Part shown: piece after piece, positions 7,785 through 16,668 of the stretch
Numbering within the stretch: position 1 is the first letter of the stretch
Layout: the number at the start of each line of letters is the position of its first letter
Assembly (NCBI RefSeq): GCF_004366075.1
Contig: NZ_SODU01000001.1
Location: forward strand, 2,005,134-2,069,133
From: Kribbella pratensis
Lineage (GTDB): Bacteria > Actinomycetota > Actinomycetes > Propionibacteriales > Kribbellaceae
DNA: 64,000 nt
Direction: 5' to 3'
Notes under the pieces: model-generated
Database searches by the model: none
Told to the model about the DNA's origin: nothing
Seen by the model: the letters and a program-made list of their open reading frames with translations, nothing else
Made by a program: the position numbers and the translations under genes

Positions 7785-8431
7785 TTGCTCGCCCACAGCA
7801 GACCCCTTTCGATGATCGTGCGGACCTCGGGCGTCTCCAGGTCGTCGAGCTTGTGGCCGACCGTGCAGACGAAGACCTTGCCCTCGCCCCAGGTGCGGGT
7901 CCAGACGGCCGGCATCACAGCGCCCTCGATCCACGGGTAGTCCGGGTGCGACTCGAACGTCGTCGTCGCGAGGACGGTGTTCGTCGGGTCGTAGTGGATG
8001 TAGTACTGCTCGGTGTGCACGTCGAAGTGCGTGATTCCCTCGACGATCGGGTGATCGGCCTGCTCGGGCACCACCTCGACGCGGTAGTCGGTGAACCCGT
8101 GCGGGTGCGAGATGAACTGCCCGCCGGTGATGAAGCTGTAGTCCACGTTCTTGCGGAACGAGTCCGCGATCCCGCCGTGCCAGCCGGCGAACCCGGTGCC
8201 GCGCCGGATCGCCGCCTCCAGGCCCTTGAAATGGTCGTCCTCGATCTCGCTCATCGTCACGCACTGCAGCACCAGGTCGACGCCGTCCAGCTCGAGGTAC
8301 GCCGCAGTGCTGTCGGAGACCGTCACCTCGAAGCCGTTCTCCTTCAGGTACGGGATGAACAGCTCGGTCGCCTCGACCGGGGAGTGCCCTTCCCAGCCAC
8401 CCCGCACCACCACAGCACGTCGTGTCGTCAC
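7781..8431 (-). CDS. ThuA domain protein (trehalose-utilisation-like)
   Basis: A 216-aa class I amidotransferase-like fold of the ThuA family: RAVVVRGGWEGHSPVEATEL at the start, GTGFAGWHGGIADSF in the middle, and the family end GEGKVFVCTVGHKLDD. ThuA proteins occur in sugar-use operons, including disaccharide 3-keto pathways with Gfo/Idh/MocA enzymes, as here. GTG 8431 has GAAGGGTGG upstream. Two palindromes lie just upstream of the start (8445-8471). Confidence 0.87.
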   Translation of the reverse strand: MTTRRAVVVRGGWEGHSPVEATELFIPYLKENGFEVTVSDSTAAYLELDGVDLVLQCVTMSEIEDDHFKGLEAAIRRGTGFAGWHGGIADSFRKNVDYSFITGGQFISHPHGFTDYRVEVVPEQADHPIVEGITHFDVHTEQYYIHYDPTNTVLATTTFESHPDYPWIEGAVMPAVWTRTWGEGKVFVCTVGHKLDDLETPEVRTIIERGLLWASK

Positions 8432-8444
8432 ACCGACCACCCTT

Positions 8445-8471
8445 CGAAAGTTTCGGAGTTCCGATCGGAAC
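8445..8471 (-). promoter_or_regulatory. Two adjacent palindromes upstream of the ThuA operon
   Basis: CGAAA-G-TTTCG (8445-8455) and the perfect 14-mer GTTCCGATCGGAAC (8458-8471) sit 14-40 nt before the ThuA start. The first resembles LacI-family operators. No regulator is adjacent, so the binder is unknown. The rest of the gap to 8689 shows nothing I can name. Confidence 0.5.
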
Positions 8472-8689
8472 ACTTGCGACCTTAAGTCGCGAGGAGAGGG
8501 CTTGCCAACTACTGGGCATGTCTGGTCGTCCCCCGCCGTCGCGAGCAGGTGCTCGGTGCGGTGCATCGGCGTGCTGGAGGGAAGGCCTCGATGTGGTTTC
8601 ATCGTGGCCTTTCCTCCAGTGCGGCGAGGTGCCGTGCCGAGTGCCGCGCAGTAGGCGGGGGACGGCCAGACATGCCCTAATCTCGAAGG

Positions 8690-9076
8690 ATGGGCTGGAA
8701 GTTCTGGAAGCGGGCGAATCCGATGGATCCGCAGGAGGTGCTTGCGCGGGGGCATGCACGGCCGAACAGTTTTCCGGGGCCGCCGCGGCCGCAGGACAGC
8801 TTGCCGGTGGGATCGTTCGGGATGACGGTCGAGGATGTGTTCTCGATCACCGGCCGCGGCACCGTGGTGACCGGGCGGGTGCAGGCGGGGACGGTGACGG
8901 TCGGCGAGCAGGTGCTGCTCAGCCGGGCCGGGCAGCCGATCCTGCAGGTCGAGGTGACCGGCGTCGAGATGTTCCGCAAGACCGTGCAGACCGCGAAGGC
9001 CGGCGACAACGTCGGGCTGCTGCTCCGCGGCCTCGCGAAGGACCAGGTGGCCAGGGGCGACGTACTCAGCAAGTAA
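8690..9076 (+). CDS. Stand-alone EF-Tu domain II-like protein
   Basis: A 128-aa protein. Residues 1-35 are basic and Pro-rich (GWKFWKRANPMDPQE, FPGPPRPQ). Residues 42-128 match translation-factor domain II as in EF-Tu: TVEDVFSITGRGTVVTGRV, then VEMFRKTVQTAKAGDNVGLL and LRGLAKDQVARGDVLS. There is no GTPase domain and no domain III. In EF-Tu this barrel contacts the aminoacyl end of tRNA; here it may be a binding module or a relic kept for another use. It starts 23 nt before the MBL gene's upstream space, on the same strand, and may be co-transcribed with it. Confidence 0.8.
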   Translation: MGWKFWKRANPMDPQEVLARGHARPNSFPGPPRPQDSLPVGSFGMTVEDVFSITGRGTVVTGRVQAGTVTVGEQVLLSRAGQPILQVEVTGVEMFRKTVQTAKAGDNVGLLLRGLAKDQVARGDVLSK

Positions 9077-9099
9077 CCGCGGCAAGTAACCTCGGGCTC

Positions 9100-9870
9100 A
9101 TGAGCGCTTGGGCCGAGATCGGCGATCGCACCTGGGTCCGCCGGTACGACGAATGGGACCTGAACGTCGGCCTGGTCGTCGGAGCCGACGGCGCGCTGGT
9201 GATCGACACGCGCGCCACGACCGAGGAGGCCGAGCAGCTCCGGGAGCACATCCGCGAGCTCACCGACGCACCGGTCAAATGGGTCGTCAACACCCACGCG
9301 CACTTCGACCACGTGGCCGGCAACAGCGTCTTCACCGACGCGACGGTCTACCTGCACGAGAACGCCGCCGCCGAGGAGAAGCTCGCCGGTACGACGTACG
9401 CGGTCGCGAAGGTCATCGACCTCGGCGACCGTCGCGTCGAGCTGCTGTACGTCGGCAACGGGCACACCTCCGGTGACACCGTGGTCGGCGTACCGGACGT
9501 GAACGTGTTCTTCCTCGGCGACCTGATCGAGGAGTCGGCGCCGCCGTCGTACGGCGAGGACTCGTTCCCGCTCGAATGGCCGGACACGATCCAGAGCGCG
9601 ATCGGCATGATGACCCCGGACGCGAAGATCGTCCCGGGCCACGGCGCGGTCGTCGACGTCGAGTTCGCCACCGACCAGGCGATCGAGCTCGGCAAGGTCG
9701 CGAACACGATCTCGACCCTGCACCACGCCGGTACCCCTCTCGACAAGGCGCTCGAGCACACCGAGGACTGGCCGTGGCCGGTCGACAAGCTCCAGGACGC
9801 GATCCGCCGCGGCTACCAGGCTCTCGGTACGCCGCAACGCCCCAGCCTCCCGCTCCTCGGCCCGGGATAA
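9100..9870 (+). CDS. MBL-fold metallo-hydrolase
   Basis: A 256-aa metallo-beta-lactamase-fold hydrolase with the metal motif NTHAHFDHVAGN (HxHxDH), a later GNGHTSGD histidine and IVPGHGAVVD. These give a two-metal site typical of glyoxalase II-like and quinoprotein-relay-like hydrolases. No signal peptide is seen, so it is probably cytoplasmic. It lies 23 nt after the EF-Tu domain II gene. Substrate unknown. Confidence 0.88.
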   Translation: MSAWAEIGDRTWVRRYDEWDLNVGLVVGADGALVIDTRATTEEAEQLREHIRELTDAPVKWVVNTHAHFDHVAGNSVFTDATVYLHENAAAEEKLAGTTYAVAKVIDLGDRRVELLYVGNGHTSGDTVVGVPDVNVFFLGDLIEESAPPSYGEDSFPLEWPDTIQSAIGMMTPDAKIVPGHGAVVDVEFATDQAIELGKVANTISTLHHAGTPLDKALEHTEDWPWPVDKLQDAIRRGYQALGTPQRPSLPLLGPG

Positions 9871-9891
9871 CCCCTTTCGGGTAATTGTCCG

Positions 9892-9921
9892 TTGACACGA
9901 CGTCATCCCGTCGCGCAACTT
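9892..9921 (+). promoter_or_regulatory. Candidate promoter of the NCS1 permease gene
   Basis: TTGACA at 9892-9897 matches the -35 consensus; the best -10, CAACTT at 9916-9921, is weak (18-nt spacer). It lies 40-70 nt before the permease start. Confidence 0.3.
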
Positions 9922-9961
9922 GTTCGGAACGGACATCGCCCGACCGGATGGGGTGGCACTT

Positions 9962-11497
9962 GTGACCACGACAGAGCAAACGGTTCACCCCGACGGACGC
10001 GTCGAACTAGCCGATCCTGATGCGCTGGCGGACAGCCGGTACGCGAACGCGGAGCTGGCGCCGACGCGGTTGCCCGAGCGCACCTGGACGACGTACAACT
10101 ACGCCGCGCTGTGGATGGGGATGGCGCACAACATCCCCAGCTACCTGCTCGCGTCCGGCCTGGTCGCGATCGGGATGAACTGGCTGCAGGCGTTCTTCAC
10201 GATCACCCTCGGGAACCTGATCGTCCTCGTGCCGCTGCTGCTGAACAGTCACGCGGGAACGAAGTACGGCATCCCGTTCCCGGTCTTCGCGCGGGCGTTC
10301 TACGGCGTCCGCGGCGCGAACTTCCCGGCGCTGCTGCGGGCCTTCATCGCCTGCGGCTGGTTCGGGATCCAGACCTGGATCGGCGGGCAGGCGATCTACG
10401 TGATCGTCGGCGAGCTGTTCGGCAAGGGCTGGATCGAGGCGTCCGCGATCGGCGGGCATCCGTGGACGATGTGGCTGAGCTTCGCGTTCTTCTGGGTGCT
10501 GCAGATGGTGCTGATCTTCCGCGGGATCGAAGGATTGCGCCGGTTCGAGAACTGGGCGGCGCCGCTGGTCACGGTCGCGTTCCTCGTGCTGATGGTCGCG
10601 ATCCTGGTCAAGGCCGGCGGCTTCGGCCCGATCCTGGAACAGCCGTCGAAACTCGGCTGGGACGCCGACTTCTGGAAGATCTTCGCGCCGTCACTGATGG
10701 GCATGATCGCGTTCTGGGCGACGCTGTCGCTGAACATGCCGGACTTCACCCGGTTCGGGAAGGGCCAGCGGGCGCAGGTCTGGGGACAGATCATCGGCCT
10801 GCCGACCACGATGTCGTTCATCGCGCTGGTCTCGATCATCACCACGTCCGGCACCGTCGTGCTGTACGGCTCGGCGATCTGGGACCCGGTCGAGCTCACC
10901 CGCCGGTTCGAGAACCCGGTGATCGTCACGATCGGCCTGGTGATGGCGATCCTCGCGACGATGTCCTGCAACGTCGCGGCCAACGTCGTCAGTCCGTCGT
11001 ACGACTTCGCGAACGCACTGCCGCGGTGGCTGAACTTCCGGACCGCGGGCCTGCTGACCGGTGTGATCGGCATCCTGATCCAGCCGTGGCGGCTGATCTC
11101 GGACCCGTCGATCTACATCTTCGTGTGGCTGTCGTTCTACGGCGGCCTGCTCGCGTCGGTGGCCGGCGTGCTGATCGCGGGCTACTGGGTGATCGACCGG
11201 ACGAACCTGAACCTCGCCGACCTCTACCGGCCCGGCGGCCGCTACTGGTACGCCGCCGGCTGGAACTGGCGCGGCGTCGTCGCCACCCTGCTCGGCTCAC
11301 TGCTCGCCGTCGGCGGCGCGTACTCGAACCCGGGCGCGGGCCCGTTCCCCCAGGACGGCCTGATCCCGTTCCTCAAGCCGCTGTACGACTACTCCTGGGC
11401 GGTCGGCCTCGTGGTCGGCTTCGTGGCGTACTTCGCTCTCACACTCACCGCGCCGACCCGCCAGTCGACTGCTACGCACGCGGCTCCCACTTATTAG
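9962..11497 (+). CDS. NCS1-family nucleobase/hydantoin:cation symporter
   Basis: A 511-aa membrane protein with about 12 hydrophobic segments. Family motifs: WTTYNYAALWMGMAHNIPSY in the first segment, CGWFGIQTWIGGQAIY in the substrate region and LSLNMPDFTRFGKGQRAQ. NCS1 carriers import purines, pyrimidines, allantoin, hydantoins or thiamine with H+ or Na+; the exact substrate cannot be read. GTG 9962 follows GGGGTGG. No catabolic gene is adjacent. Confidence 0.9.
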   Translation: MTTTEQTVHPDGRVELADPDALADSRYANAELAPTRLPERTWTTYNYAALWMGMAHNIPSYLLASGLVAIGMNWLQAFFTITLGNLIVLVPLLLNSHAGTKYGIPFPVFARAFYGVRGANFPALLRAFIACGWFGIQTWIGGQAIYVIVGELFGKGWIEASAIGGHPWTMWLSFAFFWVLQMVLIFRGIEGLRRFENWAAPLVTVAFLVLMVAILVKAGGFGPILEQPSKLGWDADFWKIFAPSLMGMIAFWATLSLNMPDFTRFGKGQRAQVWGQIIGLPTTMSFIALVSIITTSGTVVLYGSAIWDPVELTRRFENPVIVTIGLVMAILATMSCNVAANVVSPSYDFANALPRWLNFRTAGLLTGVIGILIQPWRLISDPSIYIFVWLSFYGGLLASVAGVLIAGYWVIDRTNLNLADLYRPGGRYWYAAGWNWRGVVATLLGSLLAVGGAYSNPGAGPFPQDGLIPFLKPLYDYSWAVGLVVGFVAYFALTLTAPTRQSTATHAAPTY

Positions 11498-11522
11498 AAC
11501 TGGCGTGATCTGCAGCTCGACA

Positions 11523-11584
11523 GGATGTGTCAGGTGGCTGGGCGGCAGCCCCAGGCCAGCCGGCGACACAACACCCACACATCC
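11523..11584 (+). terminator. Nested hairpin downstream of the NCS1 permease
   Basis: Outer arms GGATGTGT (11523-11530) and ACACATCC (11577-11584) enclose GGCTGG (11536-11541) and CCAGCC (11556-11561). It sits 26 nt after the permease stop without a U-tract. A factor-independent terminator of the type seen in high-GC genomes is likely; a structured repeat is possible. Confidence 0.45.
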
Positions 11585-11659
11585 GGGGTGAGCTGAGGTG
11601 GTGGGAAATGGGTGTGTGGTTGAGGGGGAAGGGGATGGTGGGGACATAGCGTTGGGCAG

Positions 11660-12484
11660 GTGGCTGACAGGTATGGGAATGATGTCCTTGCGGGTGACTG
11701 GCGTAAGCCCAAGAACGGGCGGACCGTCGAGGTCGAAATCGCGAAGGGGATGGTCGTCGAGGAGCCGAGTTCCGGTTTTGTCGGGGCGATCGTGCGCTGG
11801 GAGCACGGGGTCGTCGACCTGGAGGACCGGCACGGCAAGATCCGCACGTACCCGCTCGGTCCGGGGTTCTGGATCGACGGCAAACCGGTCAGCCTGAAGC
11901 CGCCGAAGAAGGCCGGTCCGGCGAAGAAGACCCGGACCGCGTCGGGGTCGGTGGCCGTCGACAACGTCCGCGCGAAGGTCGCGCGGGCCAGCCGGATCTA
12001 CGTCGAGGGCCGGCACGACGCGGAGCTGGTCGAGAAGGTGTGGGGCGACGACCTGCGGATCGAGGGCGTCGTGGTCGAGTACCTCGAAGGCGTCGACGAT
12101 CTGGTCGAGATCGTCAACCGGTTCCAGCCCGGTCCCGGCCGGCGGCTCGGCGTACTCGTCGACCACCTGGTCGAGGGATCGAAGGAGTCGAAGATCGCCG
12201 CGCAGGTGTCGAACCGGTACGTGCACGTGGTCGGCCACCCGTTCATCGACATCTGGGAAGCGGTCAAGCCGTCGTCGGTCGGCATCAAGGCGTGGCCGCG
12301 GATCCCGCACGGGCAGGACTGGAAGAAGGGTGTGCTGCAGGCGTTCGGCTGGCCGGCCACCGATCAGGCCGACGTCGCCGCCGCCTGGAAGCACATCCTG
12401 TCGAAGGTGAACAGCTTCGCGGACCTCGACCCGGCCCTGCTCGGCCGCGTCGAGGAACTCATCGATTTCGTGACCCTGGACTGA
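11660..12484 (+). CDS. DUF3097 family protein
   Basis: A 274-aa protein of an actinobacterial family of unknown function. N-terminal beta-rich part (VEIAKGMVVEEPSSGFVGAI), Lys/Pro linker near residues 80-92, then a globular part containing RIYVEGRHDAELVEKVWGDD and LGVLVDHLVEGSKESKI. The alternating acidic and VLVDH elements recall a TOPRIM-like fold, which is only a guess. I recall the family as often near hrcA/hemW, consistent with its place here. GTG 11660 is the start. The 3' end overlaps the converging patatin gene by 26 bp. Confidence 0.85.
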   Translation: MADRYGNDVLAGDWRKPKNGRTVEVEIAKGMVVEEPSSGFVGAIVRWEHGVVDLEDRHGKIRTYPLGPGFWIDGKPVSLKPPKKAGPAKKTRTASGSVAVDNVRAKVARASRIYVEGRHDAELVEKVWGDDLRIEGVVVEYLEGVDDLVEIVNRFQPGPGRRLGVLVDHLVEGSKESKIAAQVSNRYVHVVGHPFIDIWEAVKPSSVGIKAWPRIPHGQDWKKGVLQAFGWPATDQADVAAAWKHILSKVNSFADLDPALLGRVEELIDFVTLD

Positions 12485-15035
12485 TGTCGGGCATCCGCGC
12501 CTCGATCCAGGCGCGGATCCGGCGGCGGGTACGGCGTACGAACCAGGTGATCACGCCGAGCACCGCGCTGAGTGCGAGCACCGCACCGGCGAGCACCGCG
12601 GCCGGGATCCGTACGGCGTCGACGACACCGGACAGCACCAGCAGTACGACGCCGGCGGCAGCTGTTGCCACTGGCAACCATGGCTCGAAGACCACGGGGC
12701 GCTGCGCGGGGCTCACCTTGACGCCGCGCACCATCCGCGCCCACACCGTCTCGCGCGCCGGTTCGGTGAACCAGCGCGCTGTGCGCAGCAGCCACGAACC
12801 GGGCTGATGCTTGCGGCCCGCGGCCGCCTTCACCCAGCTGCCGACCTGCGGGCCGAGACCACCGGACACGTCCACCATCCGGTCCGCGATCCCCTTGGTG
12901 ATCGCGCGTCCCTCGGGTGAGGCGTTCAGCTCGTCCCGCATCGTCACCAGCGCGCCGAGCCCGGCATCGGCCGGAAAGTCCCTGGCCAGTCGTTCGATCC
13001 GCTCGGCGACCGCGTCGAGCTGCCAGCCTTCGGCCTGCAGGACCTGACGCTGGGTCTCACGGATCCAGTCCGCGTCCGCGCCGAGCATCGCGCCGAGGTG
13101 CGCGACGCAGTGCAACCGGCCCATCAGCCAGTCCCACCGCCGCCAGTCGGCCGCACCGAACGCGCCGAAGTGGCCCACCTGGCTGCCGTACAGAATGCGG
13201 TCGTTCAGCTGGTTGGCGATCGACCCTTCCTGCAACTCGTCGAGCACCTCGAGCGGGATGTCCGGGCCGAGACGAAGGAACTGGAACGGGGCGCTGCGCT
13301 GCTGCGGCGTACGTGCCGACGTACAGCGGGAAACGATCTCGACCTCGAGCGCGGTGTCGACGAGTTCCCAGCCGACCACCGCGATCAGGGTCGCGAACGC
13401 GTCGCCGAGCGCGCGCTGGATCTGCAACTGCTCGAAGATGTCGTTCAGCCCGACCGCGACCGCTTCCGCGCCACCGGCGGGACGGAGGTCGAGATCGGCG
13501 GCGGCCAGTTGTACGTCGAGGGCGTCGCGGACGGCCTGGACCTTCATCAGGCAGTCGCTCGCCGCGGTCAGCCGCTTGTCCAGGTCGTCGCGCTCGTCCT
13601 GCGGGGCGGACCTGATCCGGGTCCGCAGCGAGCGCAGGATCAGCCGGACGATCCGCTCGGCGGCGCCGGTCCCCCACAACCAGCTCGGGTTGCCGTCGGC
13701 ATCGTCCCGGAGGGCTGCCGTGGAGCCGTCCGGGCCCGGGACCCACGGGTGCTCGGTGGCGAGGATCTCGTCGATCTCCGACTCCGAGAGCGCGGTCGCG
13801 GCGTCCAGCACGGTCGACTGGTCGTGACTGGCGATCGTGACGGCCTCCCAGACACCGCCGGCCGCACGTCCCCGCGAGTACGCCGGTTGCAGCGCCTCGG
13901 CCGCCGCCTTCAGCCGCGCCCGCTCCTCTGGTTGCTTCAGGCAACGGTCGAAGAGGCGCTGACTGTCGGACCAGGACGCGTCCGCCTCCAGCAGCAGGCG
14001 TTCCAGCTGCTCGACGTCGGAGCGGAAGTCCACCTCGCGCGGGAACTGCACCGCGGACATCGCCGCGACCCGCCAGCTCGGCTCCTGCGCCCCTGGCAAC
14101 GCGGTCGACGCCCGCCCGATCCCCGCCGACGGTACGACGTACAGCACGTAGCGGGTCGCCTTGCCGTTGACCGGACGCCGGGCGACGACATCGAGCACCG
14201 GGCCGAACGGGGCGTTGTCGAGGACGCCGCCGTCGACGAGCCAGGATCCGGTTTCGGCCGGGCCGGGCTGGATCCGCGGCGGTTGCGCGGCCAGCTCCGG
14301 CGTCTCCAGCACCGGACCGAACGCGGCCGGGAACGACGCGGACGCACGGGCCGCCCGCGCGAGCAGGTCGGTGTCCTTCAACCCGTTCTTCTCTTCGACG
14401 GTGAACTTCCGCTGCGCACCGTCGTACGTCGGCGCGTCCTCACTCGTGAAGCCGTACAGGTACCGATGATCCGGTACGACGAACGCCTGGCCTGCAGCGT
14501 CCTTCGCCTCGAACTGCTGCACACCCAACCCGGAGGCGGTGACGAACAACGTCACCGGCTCCTCCGCCTTGCTCTCGCCCGCGTCGGCGACGCCCTTGAG
14601 CAGGGCCTCGAGCTGCCGCAGGAAGTACTTGCCGTCGAGCACCGAGCTCGACTTCGCTCCCGCGGACGGCACCAGCTTGCCGACCTCGAGCGACCCGAGA
14701 CCGATCCACTTCTGCCGCAGCCACGGACCGTTGTCGCCGTCGGGGTCGAGGGTCGAGCCGTTCGCGATCGCGGTCGCCAGCAGCGAACCGTTCAGACCGC
14801 CGGCGCTCGTCCCCGCGATCACGTCGACCACCACCCGGCGCCGTTCCTCGCCGCGCCGGCACAACTCCCGCCAGCGATCCGCGAGCACCGCGTCGTACGG
14901 CTGGGGACCGGGAGCGTCGTCGCCACCGGACGCGCGCCGGATCAGGTCCAGCTCGTGCGTCACTCCACCCATCCAGACCGCCAGGCTGACACCACCGTTC
15001 AGCACCAACGCAATCCGGATCTCGTGGTCGGTCAT
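12459..15035 (-). CDS. Patatin-like phospholipase with C-terminal membrane anchor
   Basis: An 858-aa protein. The patatin core carries the oxyanion loop (LVLNGGVSLAVWMGGV), the nucleophile motif GTSAG (IAGTSAGGLNGSLLATAI) and the catalytic DGG (WLVDGGVLDNAPFG). A large middle domain resembles DUF3376 of actinobacterial patatin proteins. Near the C-terminus two hydrophobic helices (TAAAGVVLLVLSGVVDAV and AVLAGAVLALSAVLGVITWF) precede a basic tail. Expected activity is lipid acyl hydrolysis at the membrane. The length is well above that of a minimal patatin. No partner operon; divergent from the lipoprotein gene at 15151. Confidence 0.88.
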   Translation of the reverse strand: MTDHEIRIALVLNGGVSLAVWMGGVTHELDLIRRASGGDDAPGPQPYDAVLADRWRELCRRGEERRRVVVDVIAGTSAGGLNGSLLATAIANGSTLDPDGDNGPWLRQKWIGLGSLEVGKLVPSAGAKSSSVLDGKYFLRQLEALLKGVADAGESKAEEPVTLFVTASGLGVQQFEAKDAAGQAFVVPDHRYLYGFTSEDAPTYDGAQRKFTVEEKNGLKDTDLLARAARASASFPAAFGPVLETPELAAQPPRIQPGPAETGSWLVDGGVLDNAPFGPVLDVVARRPVNGKATRYVLYVVPSAGIGRASTALPGAQEPSWRVAAMSAVQFPREVDFRSDVEQLERLLLEADASWSDSQRLFDRCLKQPEERARLKAAAEALQPAYSRGRAAGGVWEAVTIASHDQSTVLDAATALSESEIDEILATEHPWVPGPDGSTAALRDDADGNPSWLWGTGAAERIVRLILRSLRTRIRSAPQDERDDLDKRLTAASDCLMKVQAVRDALDVQLAAADLDLRPAGGAEAVAVGLNDIFEQLQIQRALGDAFATLIAVVGWELVDTALEVEIVSRCTSARTPQQRSAPFQFLRLGPDIPLEVLDELQEGSIANQLNDRILYGSQVGHFGAFGAADWRRWDWLMGRLHCVAHLGAMLGADADWIRETQRQVLQAEGWQLDAVAERIERLARDFPADAGLGALVTMRDELNASPEGRAITKGIADRMVDVSGGLGPQVGSWVKAAAGRKHQPGSWLLRTARWFTEPARETVWARMVRGVKVSPAQRPVVFEPWLPVATAAAGVVLLVLSGVVDAVRIPAAVLAGAVLALSAVLGVITWFVRRTRRRIRAWIEARMPDISPGSRNR

Positions 15036-15150
15036 GCATCCCCCCTTTCACCCAGAGATATCACGGTTCCGGCGCATGTTGCAGCGGAGAGTGAACAAAC
15101 TGTTGTGGCGTTCTGCACGCAGGGTCATTCTGTTCGTGGGGGTGGTCGTG

Positions 15151-15792
15151 ATGCGCGCCTGGGCTGTGCTGGTTTCCGTAGTCGCATTGCTGGCGGCGGG
15201 ATGCTCCGACACGTCCGGTGGGGGAGGGACGTCGCCACCGGACGAGACCACGACCTCCGACAGCACGAGCGAGCCGGCCCCGGAGCCGACGGGCGCCGAG
15301 ACGACGCAGCCGCGGCAGAACAAGCCGGCGGTCGAGATCGCAACGCTCCCGATCGGTCCGGGAGCCGAGGCGAACCAGCCGGACGACCAGGCAAAGCAAT
15401 GCGTCGGCGTCAGCCTGACCGGGCTGGAGCTTCCGCAAGGTGCCACGGTGACTTACCGCGCACCCACTCTGAGCCAGGACGACAAGTACTTCGAGATCGA
15501 CCAGTCCGGTTGTGGCGGCCAGAGCCCGGAGTGCACCGGGCACCAGGTCCGCTCCGGCGACACACCGGCCTGCTTCGCCGGAGTCCGGCAGGTGACGAAC
15601 GCCGAAGGACACCACGCCACCCTGATCATCACCGCGGACGCGACGTGCGCAACCGCGGAAGACTGCGAAGCACTCAAGCGCGGTGGCGTCAGCCAGATCG
15701 GCTTCGACTCGCGCGCACTCGGCGGCTCGCAACCGAGCGAGACGCCGCCCGAGACCCCCGAGACGCCCGCTGAGACGCCGTCGGACGGCTGA
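15151..15792 (+). CDS. Secreted lipoprotein of unknown function
   Basis: A 213-aa predicted lipoprotein. Signal peptide MRAWAVLVSVVALLAAGCSD has a lipobox ending in Cys 18; an acidic Ser/Thr/Pro stalk (about 20-70) and a six-cysteine domain (CVGVSLTGLELPQGATVTYR, CGGQSPECTGHQ, ADATCATAEDCEAL) follow, then a Pro/Glu/Thr tail rich in PET repeats. The disulfide-rich core suggests an exported binding domain. I do not recognise a family. It lies 3 nt before the membrane protein at 15796, so they probably work together. Confidence 0.75.
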   Translation: MRAWAVLVSVVALLAAGCSDTSGGGGTSPPDETTTSDSTSEPAPEPTGAETTQPRQNKPAVEIATLPIGPGAEANQPDDQAKQCVGVSLTGLELPQGATVTYRAPTLSQDDKYFEIDQSGCGGQSPECTGHQVRSGDTPACFAGVRQVTNAEGHHATLIITADATCATAEDCEALKRGGVSQIGFDSRALGGSQPSETPPETPETPAETPSDG

Positions 15793-15795
15793 GCG

Positions 15796-16632
15796 ATGGC
15801 GGACGAGCGGTCGCAGGCGGAGCGGTGGATCAGCTTCGCGGCAGGCATCGTCACACCGGTGACGTTGGTCAGCGCACTGCTGTTCTACTTCGGGTACGTC
15901 GCCGCGCGGTCGCAGTACGAGTACTTCGGCATCGACGTCGACACGATCGGGCTGAGCACCCAGGACTACGTGATGCGCAGTCCGCAACCGCTGCTCGTCC
16001 CGTTGCTCGTCATCACGTTGCTGGTTGTCGCCGCGCTGCTGATCCACAACGCGATCCACCCGACGCCGACCGGCGTACGGCGAGCCGCGCGGATCGCCGT
16101 ACTGATGCTGATCCTCGGTGTCGCGGGCCTGCTCGCCTTTCCGTTGATCGGCGGGATCGCGTACTACGCGCTCATCGTGCCCGCCGTCATCGGCCTGGCC
16201 GCCGCGACGCTTGCCTACCTCACCTATCTCCGCCGCAAGGCCGACCCATCCGTCGGTCCCCAACGGGTCCTCATCGCACTCCTGGCCGTCGTCACCGTCA
16301 TCTGCGCGTTCTGGGCCACCGCAACCATCGCCCAGTACACCGGCCGCGGCCTCGCCAAGTCCGACGCGCGCCACCCGAGCCGCTTCCCGGTCGTCATCCT
16401 CGACACGAAGGAGAAGCTCGCGCTGCGCTCGCCCGGCATCGAGGAGACCGCGCTGCGTGCGGGCGCTGGGCAGACGTTCAACTACCGCTACCGCGGTCTG
16501 CGCCTGCTGGTAGTCGGCGAGAACCGCCTGTTCCTGGTGCCGGCGAACTGGTCCGCGTCGAACACCACGCTGATCCTTCCCCTCGACAACACCATCCGCG
16601 TCCAGTTCCAGTTCGAGAACGACCCGCCCTAG
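15796..16632 (+). CDS. Four-helix membrane protein of unknown function
   Basis: A 278-aa protein with membrane segments at about residues 14-36 (FAAGIVTPVTLVSALLFYFG), 66-86, 96-146 (two helices) and 157-178. It has a soluble C-terminal domain of about 90 residues (VVILDTKEKLALRSPGIEET to the end). The loop after helix 1 (YEYFGIDVDTIGLSTQDYVM) looks conserved in style. No enzymatic motif is visible. It begins 3 nt after the lipoprotein gene, an obvious two-gene unit at the envelope. Confidence 0.75.
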   Translation: MADERSQAERWISFAAGIVTPVTLVSALLFYFGYVAARSQYEYFGIDVDTIGLSTQDYVMRSPQPLLVPLLVITLLVVAALLIHNAIHPTPTGVRRAARIAVLMLILGVAGLLAFPLIGGIAYYALIVPAVIGLAAATLAYLTYLRRKADPSVGPQRVLIALLAVVTVICAFWATATIAQYTGRGLAKSDARHPSRFPVVILDTKEKLALRSPGIEETALRAGAGQTFNYRYRGLRLLVVGENRLFLVPANWSASNTTLILPLDNTIRVQFQFENDPP

Positions 16633-16668
16633 CCGAAAATGTCCGAGCCTCGAACGAGGATGTCGCCC

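Noticed and set aside
6681..8759. 692-residue continuous frame over the oxidoreductase and ThuA genes
   Set aside because: The N-terminal half is the wrong frame of the ThuA gene; the real oxidoreductase starts at GTG 7784 with a GTGA overlap.
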